This document shows, piece after piece, positions 6,875-15,856 of a DNA stretch of 64,000 bases. The stretch comes from DTDR01 sp964505415. Lineage in GTDB: Bacteria; Hydrothermota; Tepidihabitantia; Tepidihabitantales; DTDR01. Below the pieces are notes generated by a model that saw only the letters and a list, made by a program, of their open reading frames with translations, had not been told where the DNA came from and ran no database searches. Location of the stretch: assembly GCA_964505415.1 (NCBI GenBank), contig CAZDHW010000001.1, forward strand, positions 1-64,000. The letters are read 5' to 3'. Each line of letters begins with the position of its first letter. Positions within the stretch are counted from its first letter, which is position 1. The translations under genes were made by a program, and so were the position numbers.

Positions 6875-8455
6875 ATGAGGATAGGAGTAGCCCAATTAAA
6901 CTCCACTATTGGCGATTTTAAAGGCAATTTACAAAAAGTTATCAATACCATTAGAATTGCTAAACAAAGAGATATAAATTTGTTAGTTTTTCCCGAACTT
7001 TTTCTTACCGGTTATTTTCCTAAGGATTTATTAAAAAAGCCCGATTTCTTAAACAGTGTGAGAAGAGCATTAAATACAATAATGAGAAATACTGAAGGAA
7101 TTTCGGTAATTATTGGTTTGCCATTAAGGGTGGGTAGAAGTTTTTTGAATGCTGCCTGTTTGCTAAAAGATAATAGATTTTTGGGATTTAGTGCGAAAAC
7201 CAATCTTTCTCTTATCGAAAGAGATTACTTTACTCCATCTCAAAGAAGGTTAGTTTTTAATCTGGATGGTAAAAAAATTGGCATAAATTTAGGTGAAGAT
7301 TTAGATGGTAGTTATGATGTCATAAGGGAACAAAAAAGAAGGGGTGCGGAATTAGTCATTAATCTTTCGGCAAGACCTTTTTATATTGGAAAAGATGAAA
7401 TTATAAAGGATTTACTAAAAAAGAAAGCCCAAAATAATAATTTGAAAATAATTTATTGTAATCTTGTTGGTGGTAATGATGGTGAGGTTTTTGATGGTGG
7501 CAGTATGGTTATTTCGGAAAATGGTGAGATTTTAATTCGGGCAAAAAGATTTGAAGAAGATTTAATTGTTTATGACGAAAGTATTATCTACGCGCCAATA
7601 ATAGAAAAAGAAGAAGAAAAATGGGAAGAGATTTTTAAAGCAATTACCTTAGGAATAAAAGATTATGTAAGAAAAAATAATTTTAAAAAAGCAATTTTAG
7701 GAATTTCTGGAGGAATTGATTCTTCCTTAGTAGCAGTTTTAGCCACTTTTGCCTTAGGAAAAGAAAATGTTGTGGGGGTAATTATGCCTGGTCCTTATTC
7801 TTCAAAGGAGAGTGCTGAAGATGCCCGAGTTTTAGCCAAAAATTTGGAAATAGAGTATTTGGAGATTCCTATTGATACGATTTATAAAGAATATTTGAAT
7901 GTTTTAAAGCCAATTTTTAAAGACCTGCCTTTTGATAAAACCGAAGAAAATATTCAAGCGAGAATAAGAGGAAATATTTTGATGGCCTTAGCGAATAAGT
8001 ATAATTACTTAGTTTTGACAACCGGTAATAAATCGGAAATTGCGGTCGGTTATTTTACTCTTTATGGTGATGCCAGTGGCGGTTTTTCGCCCATTGCCGA
8101 TTTAACTAAGGAGGAGGTTTACGGGTTAGCAAGATATTTAAATGAAAAGTATAATCTCATTCCGGAAAGGGTTTTTACTAAAAAGCCTTCCGCGGAATTA
8201 AGGGCTAATCAAGAAGACGAAAAGGATTTGCTTCCTTATTCTCAATTAGATGAAATTTTTAAATATTATTTTGTTGAAAACCAACCAATTAAAAGTATTG
8301 TCCGAAAAGGATTTTCGTTAAAAGATATAAACAAAGTAATTGCCTTATTTTATCGGAGTGAGTTTAAAAGAAGACAGTTACCTTTAAAACTTTCCTTAAA
8401 AAAAGAAAGTTTTGATTTCCCTATTACCAACCGGTTTTATCCGACTCCCAAATAA
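6875..8455 (+). CDS. nadE: NAD synthetase with degenerate glutaminase domain
   Basis: This 526-residue protein has the two-domain layout of glutamine-dependent NAD synthetase, which makes NAD from nicotinate adenine dinucleotide, ATP and ammonia. The C-terminal synthetase domain is intact, with the P-loop SGGIDSSL (about residues 277-284) and TTGNKSE further on. The N-terminal nitrilase-like domain keeps the glutamate (FPELF, about 41) and lysine (SAKTN, about 107) of the catalytic triad. The nucleophile, normally Cys in I-C-E-D, is replaced by Gly in NLGED (about residue 141). The enzyme therefore probably needs free ammonia. The gene has its own promoter and overlaps livF tail to tail by 19 bases. 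Confidence 0.88.
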   Translation: MRIGVAQLNSTIGDFKGNLQKVINTIRIAKQRDINLLVFPELFLTGYFPKDLLKKPDFLNSVRRALNTIMRNTEGISVIIGLPLRVGRSFLNAACLLKDNRFLGFSAKTNLSLIERDYFTPSQRRLVFNLDGKKIGINLGEDLDGSYDVIREQKRRGAELVINLSARPFYIGKDEIIKDLLKKKAQNNNLKIIYCNLVGGNDGEVFDGGSMVISENGEILIRAKRFEEDLIVYDESIIYAPIIEKEEEKWEEIFKAITLGIKDYVRKNNFKKAILGISGGIDSSLVAVLATFALGKENVVGVIMPGPYSSKESAEDARVLAKNLEIEYLEIPIDTIYKEYLNVLKPIFKDLPFDKTEENIQARIRGNILMALANKYNYLVLTTGNKSEIAVGYFTLYGDASGGFSPIADLTKEEVYGLARYLNEKYNLIPERVFTKKPSAELRANQEDEKDLLPYSQLDEIFKYYFVENQPIKSIVRKGFSLKDINKVIALFYRSEFKRRQLPLKLSLKKESFDFPITNRFYPTPK

Positions 8456-9144
8456 ATCTTCTTTACTTCTTCATTATTTATTAAATCTTCGCTTTTACCT
8501 TCAAGCATAATTTTCCCTGTTTCCAAAACATAGGCGTAAGTAGCAAGGGTGAGGGCTTTGGCAGCATTTTGTTCAATCAAAAGAATCGTTGTTCCTTCTT
8601 CGTTTATCTTTTTTATTACTGAAAATATTTCGTCTACCAAAATTGGCGAAAGTCCCATTGAGGGTTCATCTAAAAGTAATAGTTTTGGTTTAGCCATTAA
8701 GGCTCGACCAATAGCTAACATTTGTAATTCACCACCAGATAAAGTACCAGCAAGTTGTTTTAATCTTTCTTTTAAACGGGGAAATATTTGAAAGACAAAT
8801 TCTAATCTTTCTTCTATTTCTCTTTTTTTATTAACAAAATAGGCTCCTAATCTTAAATTTTCATAAACGGTTAAGTTGACAAAGGGTTTTCTTCCTTCCG
8901 GTACTTGGCTAATTCCCAATTTGGCAATTTGAGAAGGGTTTAAGGAAGTTAGGTCAATATCACAAAAATAAATCTTACCACTACTCGGTTTAACCAAACC
9001 CGAAATGGCTTTCAAAGTAGTTGTTTTGCCGGCACCATTATTGCCAATCAAAGCCACAATCTCCTTTTCTTTAACTTTTAGAGAAATCCCTTGTAATGCC
9101 CTTATCATTCCGTAATTGACAAATAGATTTTCAATGATAAGCAT
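8437..9144 (-). CDS. livF: Branched-chain amino acid ABC transporter ATPase LivF
   Basis: A 235-residue cytoplasmic ATPase of the HAAT (Liv) importer. Visible motifs are Walker A GNNGAGKTT (about 34-42), the signature LSGGELQ (about 136-142) and Walker B LLLLDEPSMGLSP (about 155-167). PEGRKPF and the LGVG-type C-terminus are characteristic of LivF rather than LivG. It is the last gene of the minus-strand operon and overlaps livG by 14 bases, so the two ATPases are probably translated together and pair as a heterodimer on LivHM. Confidence 0.92.
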   Translation of the reverse strand: MLIIENLFVNYGMIRALQGISLKVKEKEIVALIGNNGAGKTTTLKAISGLVKPSSGKIYFCDIDLTSLNPSQIAKLGISQVPEGRKPFVNLTVYENLRLGAYFVNKKREIEERLEFVFQIFPRLKERLKQLAGTLSGGELQMLAIGRALMAKPKLLLLDEPSMGLSPILVDEIFSVIKKINEEGTTILLIEQNAAKALTLATYAYVLETGKIMLEGKSEDLINNEEVKKIYLGVG

Positions 9145-9901
9145 ATTCCCTTCCTAAATAGGCAGCAATCACTTTCGGGTTATTTTGGATCTCCTGAGGA
9201 CTACCTTCAGCAATAATTTCCCCAAAATCCATTACCACAATTCTTTCACAAAGTCCCATTATTACTCTCATTTGGTGTTCAATAATTAGAATGGTTAAGT
9301 TAAATTTTTCTTTGATAAATTTTATCAAATCCATCAATGCCAAGGTTTCGTTAATTGTCATTCCGCAAGAAGGTTCATCTAAAAGAAGCAGTTTGGGATT
9401 TAATGCTAACGCCCGAGCGATTTCTAATTTTCTCATTTCTCCATAAGGAAGATTTTTAGCTAGTAGTGAGGTTCTTTTTTCTAACTCAAAAAGTTTTAAA
9501 AATTGATAAGCCTTTTCTTTTATTGCCTTTTCCTTTTCTTTAAAATTTTTGCTCCGGAAAATACTGCTGATATTTGAATAATCTAATTGGTAATTAAAGG
9601 CAGAAATAATATTTTCAAAAACTGTTAAATTATTGAAAAGTCTGATATTTTGAAAGGTTCGGGAAATTCCTAAGCGAACAATTTCGTGAGGTAAAAGGTT
9701 AGTAATATCTTGATTATTAAAAATTATTCTTCCTGAGTCAGGTTTATAAAAGCCAGTAATAAGGTTGAAGACCGTGGTCTTACCAGCACCGTTAGGACCA
9801 ATTAATCCGCATAATTCGCCTTCTTGGATAACCAAATTAAAATCTTTCACTGCTCTTAAACCACCAAAAGATTTATTTAGATTCTCAATTCTTAATAACA
9901 T
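9131..9901 (-). CDS. livG: Branched-chain amino acid ABC transporter ATPase LivG
   Basis: The partner ATPase of LivF, 256 residues from the start chosen. Walker A is GPNGAGKTT, the signature is the LivG-type LPYGEMRKLEIARAL, and Walker B is LLLLDEPSCGM. ISRTFQNIRLF is a LivG hallmark. A longer reading frame begins at 9928 but would overlap livM by 22 bases; the ATG at 9901 gives the usual LivG start (MLLRIENLNKSFGG) 5 bases after the livM stop. Confidence 0.92.
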   Translation of the reverse strand: MLLRIENLNKSFGGLRAVKDFNLVIQEGELCGLIGPNGAGKTTVFNLITGFYKPDSGRIIFNNQDITNLLPHEIVRLGISRTFQNIRLFNNLTVFENIISAFNYQLDYSNISSIFRSKNFKEKEKAIKEKAYQFLKLFELEKRTSLLAKNLPYGEMRKLEIARALALNPKLLLLDEPSCGMTINETLALMDLIKFIKEKFNLTILIIEHQMRVIMGLCERIVVMDFGEIIAEGSPQEIQNNPKVIAAYLGREYAYH

Positions 9902-9906
9902 TTTTT

Positions 9907-10782
9907 TTAAATCTTTTCCTTTAGCCAAAGAATTTCTTTATTACCAAAAATTCCTTGAGGTCGCAAGAGCATTAGTAAAATTAAAAGTAGGGGATAGATT
10001 ACTAATCGCCAATCTAAAATTGCCTGGGGTAAAATTATTCTTAAGCCTTCCAAAATGAAGACCCAAAGAAAGGCAGCAATAATAGTGCCACTCATACTTC
10101 CTAAACCGCCTAAAACAATTATTAACATTAAATCAATTGACCTTAAAAAATCAAAATTGCTTGGATGGAGAAAACAATATAAATGGGCATATAAAGAACC
10201 AGAGAAACCGGCAAAGGCACAACCAAGGGCAAAGGAGAGTAGTCTTTGCTTATAAACATTTATTCCTAAGGCATAAGCAGCATTTTCGTCTTCTCTTATG
10301 GCTAAGAGGGAGCGGCCAAATTTTGAAAAGATAAGGTTTCTCATAATTATAATAACCAAAATTAAAGAAAAAAAAGCGATCGGTAAATTAGTAAAATTAG
10401 GTATTGCCAACATTCCGCGACTACCACCCATTTGGGGAAAAATTTTGTCCGAATTGTCTAATAAAACTTTTACAATTATACCGAAGCCTAAAGTAGCAAT
10501 ACCTAAATAGTCAGATTTTAATTTTAAAATTGGAATGGCAATAAGATAACTTATTAAGAAAGTAAATATTGTGGAGAGGATGATAGCTAAAAAATAAATT
10601 AAATAACCATATTGACAAAAACTTTTGGTGATTAAGGCGGAAAGATAAGCACCAATACCCATAAAAGCCGCGTGACCCAAAGAGAAAAGGCCAGTATAAC
10701 CATAAATAAGATTTAGACCTAAAGCCGAAATGGTTATACAACAGGCGTAAGAAAAAATTTTTATTAGGTAGAGGTTAATCAT
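9907..10782 (-). CDS. livM: Branched-chain amino acid ABC transporter permease LivM
   Basis: A 291-residue inner-membrane permease of the HAAT family with eight or nine predicted hydrophobic segments. The family segments LIYGYTGLFSLGHAAFMGIG near the N-terminus and the cytoplasmic coupling loop EDENAAYALGINVYK around residue 175 identify LivM. GGLGSMSGTIIAAF near residue 235 is also typical. It starts inside the livH stop (ATGA-type overlap of 4 bases) and is followed closely by livG. Confidence 0.92.
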   Translation of the reverse strand: MINLYLIKIFSYACCITISALGLNLIYGYTGLFSLGHAAFMGIGAYLSALITKSFCQYGYLIYFLAIILSTIFTFLISYLIAIPILKLKSDYLGIATLGFGIIVKVLLDNSDKIFPQMGGSRGMLAIPNFTNLPIAFFSLILVIIIMRNLIFSKFGRSLLAIREDENAAYALGINVYKQRLLSFALGCAFAGFSGSLYAHLYCFLHPSNFDFLRSIDLMLIIVLGGLGSMSGTIIAAFLWVFILEGLRIILPQAILDWRLVIYPLLLILLMLLRPQGIFGNKEILWLKEKI

Positions 10783-11669
10783 AGTTTTATTCCTTCTTCT
10801 TTACCAAGTAAACCTTGAGGTCGGGTTAAAAGGACGATGATTAATATAGCAAAGGCAATTGCATCACGAAAAGTTGAGGAGATAAAGGCAGCAGTAAAAA
10901 CTTCAACAATACCAATAATAAAGGAACCTAAAACCGCACCAGAAATTAAACCGATACCCCCTAAAACTGCCGCCACAAAGGCTTTAAGTCCCGGCATAAC
11001 ACCCATAAAAGGATGGATTTGGGGATAACAAATACCGTACAAAACACCACCAGCGCCAGCCAAGGCAGCGCCAAGAGCAAAAGTTAAAGAGATAATATTA
11101 TCAACATTTATTCCCATTAAAGAAGCTGTTTCTTTATCATAAGCCACTGCTCTCATCGCCAAACCAATTTTTGTTTTTTTGGTGATATACTCTAAAAGAA
11201 GGAGTAAAAATAAGGTTATTAAAAAAACAATTATTTGGAGAGAAGAGATTGTTAAATCACCCAAATTAAAAGTAATAATTTTGAAGGGTCGAGGATAAGG
11301 TTGATAATCAGGACCAAAAATAATTTTTAAGGAAGTGAAGTTTTCTAAAAAAAATGAGACACCAATTGCGGTAATTAAAAGATTAATTCGGGGGACATTT
11401 CTTTTTCTTAAAGGGGCATAAGCAAGTTTTTCAATAATAATATTAATAACTGCACAAAGAATCATAGAAAAGAGAATGGCTAAAAGGAAGTTTAGTTTTA
11501 ATCGGGTAAGCATATAAAATCCAAAATAGGCACCCAGCATAAAAATATCACCGTGGGCAAAATTGATTAATCGGATTATTCCGTAAACCATTGTGTAACC
11601 TAAAGAGATTAGAGCATAGACACTTCCCAATTGGAAACCATTGAGGAGTTGTTGTAAAAAATAGGTCAT
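10779..11669 (-). CDS. livH: Branched-chain amino acid ABC transporter permease LivH
   Basis: A 296-residue membrane permease. The opening QLLNGFQLGSVYALISLGY and the following MVYGIIRLINFAHGDIFMLG are textbook LivH. The coupling loop MRAVAYDKETASLMGIN (about residue 170) contacts the ATPases. It begins 3 bases after the stop of the outer-membrane protein gene, in the same operon. With LivM it forms the translocation path; the substrate is probably hydrophobic amino acids, though urea and short amides are alternatives in this family. Confidence 0.92.
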   Translation of the reverse strand: MTYFLQQLLNGFQLGSVYALISLGYTMVYGIIRLINFAHGDIFMLGAYFGFYMLTRLKLNFLLAILFSMILCAVINIIIEKLAYAPLRKRNVPRINLLITAIGVSFFLENFTSLKIIFGPDYQPYPRPFKIITFNLGDLTISSLQIIVFLITLFLLLLLEYITKKTKIGLAMRAVAYDKETASLMGINVDNIISLTFALGAALAGAGGVLYGICYPQIHPFMGVMPGLKAFVAAVLGGIGLISGAVLGSFIIGIVEVFTAAFISSTFRDAIAFAILIIVLLTRPQGLLGKEEGIKL

Positions 11670-11672
11670 TTA

Positions 11673-12530
11673 TTAGATATTAAAGGCGAGATTGAAAATA
11701 TGAGCATTTCCCAATTCTTTATAAGGTAAAAAGCCGTAAGAAAAAATAGTTGGTTCTTTTTTTATTTCTAAACCAAAGGAGAAACCGGTTAAAAAACCTT
11801 CTTTAAAACTATTATAGCCTAAGCGGAATATTAAAAGATTTTTTATTTTTATTTCTGTTCCGGTATGAAAACTAATACCAAAATCAGAATAAGAAATCCC
11901 CCAATTTATACTGACACCTTCTGGTTCCGAAAGTTTAAGAGGTTTAGTTAAATCAGCACTAAATTCTGCCAAAATCTCTGGTTTTTGGAGTGTGTGATTT
12001 TGATAAAAAGGTTTTAAAATAAAGCCTAAATTTTTTATTCCACTGCCAACCCGAAAGATATTAACTTCTGCTATTCCCATTACACTTCCACCAATCCCTA
12101 AGGAATAAAGGGTATCACAAAAAGAATAAAGCAGACGAGTTTCCAAACCAATTTTTGCTTTTCCAAATTTATGAGCAAACAAAGGAACCAAAGAGATAGA
12201 AGAATAGAGATACTCGCCGTATTCTTCGCCATACTCATCAGTCTTTTTAATATTGCCACTATTGAAGTAATGAAGATAAATTCCGTATTGAGTTTTATTT
12301 TTATTTTCGCAAAATTCAAAACCTCCTAAATGGGTGCCTGCAAGATAGGAGAGATAACTGAAGGCTACATTTTTCCTTTCAATTCCTAAAGGATTACCAA
12401 AGGTGAAAATGCTAAAATAACTTGGTAAAATCTTATTTCCCGTGGTCTGCTCAAAATTGGCTAAGGAAGTAAAAAATTCTTGATAAGCAAAAATAAGAGT
12501 AAAGATTAAAAAAGGAAACAATTTTCTCAT
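11673..12530 (-). CDS. PorV/PorQ-like outer-membrane beta-barrel protein
   Basis: This 285-residue protein has an N-terminal signal peptide (MRKLFPFLIFTLIFA) and then alternating hydrophobic strands with many Gly, Tyr and Phe, as in an outer-membrane barrel. The C-terminal segment YGFLPYKELGNAHIFNLAF matches the closing pattern of PorV/PorQ-like proteins, which end in a pro-x-leu-gly-x-x-his type strand. The usual N-terminal MG-A-A...NPAG signature is absent. It is first in the operon with livHMGF, where a periplasmic binding protein would be expected. Its role is unknown; a substrate channel feeding the transporter is possible but speculative. Confidence 0.6.
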   Translation of the reverse strand: MRKLFPFLIFTLIFAYQEFFTSLANFEQTTGNKILPSYFSIFTFGNPLGIERKNVAFSYLSYLAGTHLGGFEFCENKNKTQYGIYLHYFNSGNIKKTDEYGEEYGEYLYSSISLVPLFAHKFGKAKIGLETRLLYSFCDTLYSLGIGGSVMGIAEVNIFRVGSGIKNLGFILKPFYQNHTLQKPEILAEFSADLTKPLKLSEPEGVSINWGISYSDFGISFHTGTEIKIKNLLIFRLGYNSFKEGFLTGFSFGLEIKKEPTIFSYGFLPYKELGNAHIFNLAFNI

Positions 12531-12536
12531 TTTATT

Positions 12537-12564
12537 ATGATAATAAAATAAACCGATTTGTCAA
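12537..12564 (-). promoter_or_regulatory. Promoter of the porV-like/liv operon
   Basis: On the minus strand TTGACA (12564-12559), 16-nt spacer, TATCAT (12542-12537). The ATG at 12530 lies 6 nt downstream, predicting a leaderless mRNA. Confidence 0.75.
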
Positions 12565-12580
12565 ATTTCCAAACTTTCTT

Positions 12581-14449
12581 CTAATAAATTAAAAACTTTT
12601 CGGGAGGAATGTAATCCCCAAATTTATTTCGAGCTTTTAAAATCCTTTCTTTTTGTTCGTTTAAAATTTTAAAAACCTCTTGGGGTACTTCTTCTTTTTC
12701 ATAATATTTCATAACCCTTTCAATCTTACTTAAATTTTCCTTTACCCGTAAAGTGAATTGTTTACGATAATCTTCCCAAGAATAATCTTTATTAAGAACT
12801 TCTTTAAAAAGAATTTTTAAATCTTCATAATAGGGAATATAACCAGTAGGAATTTTTATCGCCTTTACTTCATTATGAATCCTTTTTTCCATCCATTTAT
12901 ACCAAACCTTTTTGTCATTTTTTTCGTTCAGAAAATTTCCCTTCTCATCCTTTAAAAAATAATTGACACCAAATATTTTGACATTGTTCTTAAGTTTTTT
13001 GCCTAAATCTAAATAAATTTTTATATATTTACCCAAAGAAATTGATAGAAAATCAAGATTAGCCATCGGATTAATTTTTCTTATACCGGTCTCTCCTAAG
13101 GTTGCTGGGGTGGTTTCTGATTCTAAAGCCGCTCCTTTGGTTATCACTCCGTGAGTCCAATCAAAAGCTTCTTCTACTGGTAAAGAAGTATCGCTATCTC
13201 TTCCACCATAGACAATCCCTTTAATTACTACACCTTCCGGATCTGCTAATGCCTTTAAATCTAAATTTTCTAAATGTTTTAGTTCCATAGTGAAACGAGA
13301 ATTATTATGAGAAGGAGGAATTTCTTTTCCCTTTTCATCTTTTTTACCTAAATACCATTCACCAGCAAAATTATAACCCTCTTTGGGAATTTCTCCATCT
13401 TTTCCATTCCAATAAATATTGCCTTCTTTAGTAAGTAAGGCATTAGCAAAAATGATTTCTTTAGGAGTAATTAAAGCTTTATAAAGAATTGGGTCGTCTT
13501 TACTATTGATTCCTTCTAAAATTCCAAACATTCCTTTTTCAACATTTATTGCCCGTAATTCACCATTTTTTATAAAAAGATAGGCAATATCATCGCCCAC
13601 CAATCTTTCACCTTCCATCATAGCAGTAGAAGTTTTACCACAATAAGAAGGAAAAGCACCGGTAAAATAAGTAACTCGGCCATTAGGCCCATTTATGCCA
13701 ATTATTAACATATGTTCGCAAAGCCAACCCTCTTGATAACCCAAATAGATAGCCAAACGCATTGCCAATTTTTTAAGGCCTATTGAATTTCCTCCGTATT
13801 GGGTATTTACGCTGTAACAGGTTAAATTATCACGGTCAATGTAAATTCTTCTTTTTTCTAAATTCTTAGAAGTTTTTCGATCATCTAACTCTCCTTGGCT
13901 GTGAATAAATTTAAAAAACCTCTCATTATCTAAATTTAAAAAAGCATCGTAACCTAAACGATAAAGTAAATTTTCACAATGGCAGACATAAGAAGAATCG
14001 GTTAATTGAACAGCCGGGATTGAAAAGGGTGAGTTTTGTGGTCCTAAAAGATAGAAAATAATATAAAGCTCCCGGTCAGCCATTATATTTTTTAAAAGTC
14101 CACGAAGTTCTTTAATTCCTTCTTTCTGCGATAAAATGGGGATAGTTTCACTTAGTTTTTCTTCTTCCCTTAATAAAATTTTGGTGTTCTTTTTATCGCG
14201 GGCTTGGTCATAATAGCTATCAAAATGAATTGTGTGTCCGGGAATTGAAGTTAAAATCTCTTCGCCACTTTCAATTGCTTTTTTTCTTATATATTCAAAG
14301 TCGCTTTCTTCAGTGACTAAAAAGACTTTTTGGGGATTAAGAAGTTCTAAGTAAAATGTAAGAAACTCGTGTAAATAATTATTTTTAATCCTTAATAATT
14401 TTTCAAAATGTTCTTTTTTAAATTTTTTTTCAAAATATTTTACCTTCAC
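12581..14449 (-). CDS. pckG: Phosphoenolpyruvate carboxykinase (GTP)
   Basis: The enzyme interconverts oxaloacetate plus GTP and PEP plus CO2 plus GDP. The 622-residue length fits the GTP-dependent family. The P-loop (kinase-1a) reads GAFPSYCGKTS near residue 270, with the reactive cysteine seen in GTP-PEPCKs, followed by GERLVGDDIAYL (kinase-2) and, further on, GGRDSDTSLPVEEAFDWTHG, which is a family hallmark. The start is a GTG at 14449, supported by a promoter whose -10 box ends 5 nt upstream, so the mRNA should be leaderless. Together with PPDK and apgM in this window it controls the PEP/pyruvate/oxaloacetate node in gluconeogenesis or fermentation. Confidence 0.93.
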   Translation of the reverse strand: MKVKYFEKKFKKEHFEKLLRIKNNYLHEFLTFYLELLNPQKVFLVTEESDFEYIRKKAIESGEEILTSIPGHTIHFDSYYDQARDKKNTKILLREEEKLSETIPILSQKEGIKELRGLLKNIMADRELYIIFYLLGPQNSPFSIPAVQLTDSSYVCHCENLLYRLGYDAFLNLDNERFFKFIHSQGELDDRKTSKNLEKRRIYIDRDNLTCYSVNTQYGGNSIGLKKLAMRLAIYLGYQEGWLCEHMLIIGINGPNGRVTYFTGAFPSYCGKTSTAMMEGERLVGDDIAYLFIKNGELRAINVEKGMFGILEGINSKDDPILYKALITPKEIIFANALLTKEGNIYWNGKDGEIPKEGYNFAGEWYLGKKDEKGKEIPPSHNNSRFTMELKHLENLDLKALADPEGVVIKGIVYGGRDSDTSLPVEEAFDWTHGVITKGAALESETTPATLGETGIRKINPMANLDFLSISLGKYIKIYLDLGKKLKNNVKIFGVNYFLKDEKGNFLNEKNDKKVWYKWMEKRIHNEVKAIKIPTGYIPYYEDLKILFKEVLNKDYSWEDYRKQFTLRVKENLSKIERVMKYYEKEEVPQEVFKILNEQKERILKARNKFGDYIPPEKFLIY

Positions 14450-14454
14450 AAATA

Positions 14455-14482
14455 ATTATAACAAAATATTTGACTTTTTCAA
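14455..14482 (-). promoter_or_regulatory. Promoter of pckG
   Basis: On the minus strand TTGAAA (14482-14477), 16-nt spacer, TATAAT (14460-14455). It overlaps the opposing tRNA-Ile promoter, so the two units may compete for polymerase. Confidence 0.8.
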
Positions 14483-14497
14483 AAAATTTTATATATT
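14470..14497 (+). promoter_or_regulatory. Promoter of tRNA-Ile
   Basis: TTGACT (14470-14475), 16-nt spacer, TATATT (14492-14497). The tRNA starts 12 nt further on. Confidence 0.8.
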
Positions 14498-14508
14498 TTT
14501 ATTATAAA

Positions 14509-14580
14509 GGGCCTATAGCTCAGTGGTAGAGCGTCCCGCTGATAACGGGAAGGTCAGAGGTTCGATCCCTCTTAGGCCCA
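14509..14580 (+). tRNA. tRNA-Ile(GAT)
   Basis: The gene starts GGGCCTATAGCTCAGTGG and ends TAGGCCC plus A. The anticodon stem TCCCG/CGGGA encloses CTGATAA, giving GAT. The T arm has GGTTCGATCC. CCA is not encoded. It is isolated from any rRNA and sits only 12 nt before sppA. Confidence 0.95.
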
Positions 14581-14592
14581 TTTTTTATTTTT

Positions 14593-15423
14593 ATGAATGA
14601 AAGATATGATAAAATTCTTATAATTTTAGGAATTATTTTAATTTTTATCTTTTTTCTTTTTTATTTTTGGTGGCAAGCAAAATTAATAATTGGTGAAAAG
14701 ATTGCTTTCATAGATATTCAAGGGACTATTTTAAAAAGTGAAAAAATTTTAAAAATAATTGAAAAATGTGAAAGGGACCCAAAAATAAAAGGCGTAATTT
14801 TGAAGATTAACTCTCCTGGCGGTAGTGTTGCCGCGACTTACGAAATTTATGAAAGTCTTAAAAAATTGAAAGAAAAGAAAAAAATAATTGTTTATTTAGA
14901 AAATATCGCTACTTCTGGCGGTTATTATTTGGCATTGGTTGGTGATAAAATTGTGGCTAATCCCGGAGCGATAATTGGTTCTATTGGTGTTCGAATAGAT
15001 ATTCCCATTGTTGAAGGTTTATTTAAAAAATTGGGAATTAAATACGAAGTGATAAAATCAGGCAAATATAAAGATATTGGCTCTCCCTTCCGGGATTTAA
15101 CACCGAAAGAGAGAGCCTTGTTTGAAGAATTAATTAATGATGTTTATGCTGATTTCTTTGCGAAGGTAAAAGAGGCAAGAAAAATGCCCGAAGAAAGTTT
15201 GCGAAAGATTGCCGATGGTCGTATTTTTTCAGCTAAGAAAGCCAAAGATTTTGGGTTAATAGATACCTTAGGAACTTTTAATACTGCTTTAGAAATTGCT
15301 AAAGAGATTACCAAAGTAAAAAAGCCATTTATTGTTCGTTTTCGTCGTTTTTGGAGTTTTGTCGAAATTTTTGATTGGTTTGCTTTCAAGTTTTTATATT
15401 CTCGTCTTTATTTTTTACCTTAA
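14593..15423 (+). CDS. sppA: Signal peptide peptidase SppA (short form)
   Basis: A 276-residue membrane-anchored serine protease of the S49 family that degrades cleaved signal peptides. One N-terminal transmembrane helix (about residues 8-28) is followed by a single protease domain. The core motifs are INSPGGSVAA (about 73-82), the nucleophile serine in ATSGGYY (about 111) and the general-base lysine in SGKYKDIGSPFR (about 157). It is half the length of E. coli SppA, matching the short bacterial and archaeal type. There is no separate promoter: the gene follows tRNA-Ile after 12 T-rich bases, so its mRNA is probably released by tRNA 3' processing. Confidence 0.9.
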   Translation: MNERYDKILIILGIILIFIFFLFYFWWQAKLIIGEKIAFIDIQGTILKSEKILKIIEKCERDPKIKGVILKINSPGGSVAATYEIYESLKKLKEKKKIIVYLENIATSGGYYLALVGDKIVANPGAIIGSIGVRIDIPIVEGLFKKLGIKYEVIKSGKYKDIGSPFRDLTPKERALFEELINDVYADFFAKVKEARKMPEESLRKIADGRIFSAKKAKDFGLIDTLGTFNTALEIAKEITKVKKPFIVRFRRFWSFVEIFDWFAFKFLYSRLYFLP

Positions 15424-15424
15424 A

Positions 15425-15838
15425 CTATTCTTCGCCTTCCTCTTCACCACCAGCACCTTTTCTTAACTCTCTAAGAAGCTTTTTAGCTTCTTTTCTTAAG
15501 TCAGTTACTTTATCCCACCAGGCTTTTCTTTCTTCTTCCGTTTGCAGTTGATTGAACTTTTCAGTTTCATTTTTCCACTCCTGAACTGTAGCATCAATTT
15601 TGCTCATAAGATTACTTTCCTCAGCCGTTGGATTTGTTGGTTTTGCCTTTTCGTATCTTCTTTCAAATTTTTCAATATCTTTTAACATCCGTTGATAGTC
15701 TTCTTGCCAGTCAGCTAAGTCTCTTTTTCGATAATAAGGTCCCATCGGTCCGGCTCCACGTCGAGAGACAATGGTAAAAATTACACCAGCAACAACAACA
15801 ATACCCACGATGGTCCAAACTATGGTTCTTGTTTTCAT
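15425..15838 (-). CDS. Hypothetical membrane-anchored coiled-coil protein
   Basis: I do not recognise this 137-residue protein. A single transmembrane helix (about residues 7-24, IVWTIVGIVVVAGVIFTI) is followed by a charged helical region with many Glu, Lys and Trp, likely coiled coil, and a Gly/Glu-rich tail (GAGGEEEGEE). A very strong Shine-Dalgarno sequence (AAGGAGG at about 15848-15842 on the minus strand) precedes it. It lies 18 bases downstream of secA and is probably co-transcribed. The stop is 1 base from the convergent sppA stop. Confidence 0.6.
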   Translation of the reverse strand: MKTRTIVWTIVGIVVVAGVIFTIVSRRGAGPMGPYYRKRDLADWQEDYQRMLKDIEKFERRYEKAKPTNPTAEESNLMSKIDATVQEWKNETEKFNQLQTEEERKAWWDKVTDLRKEAKKLLRELRKGAGGEEEGEE

Positions 15839-15856
15839 CGTTTCCTCCTTTTTAAT

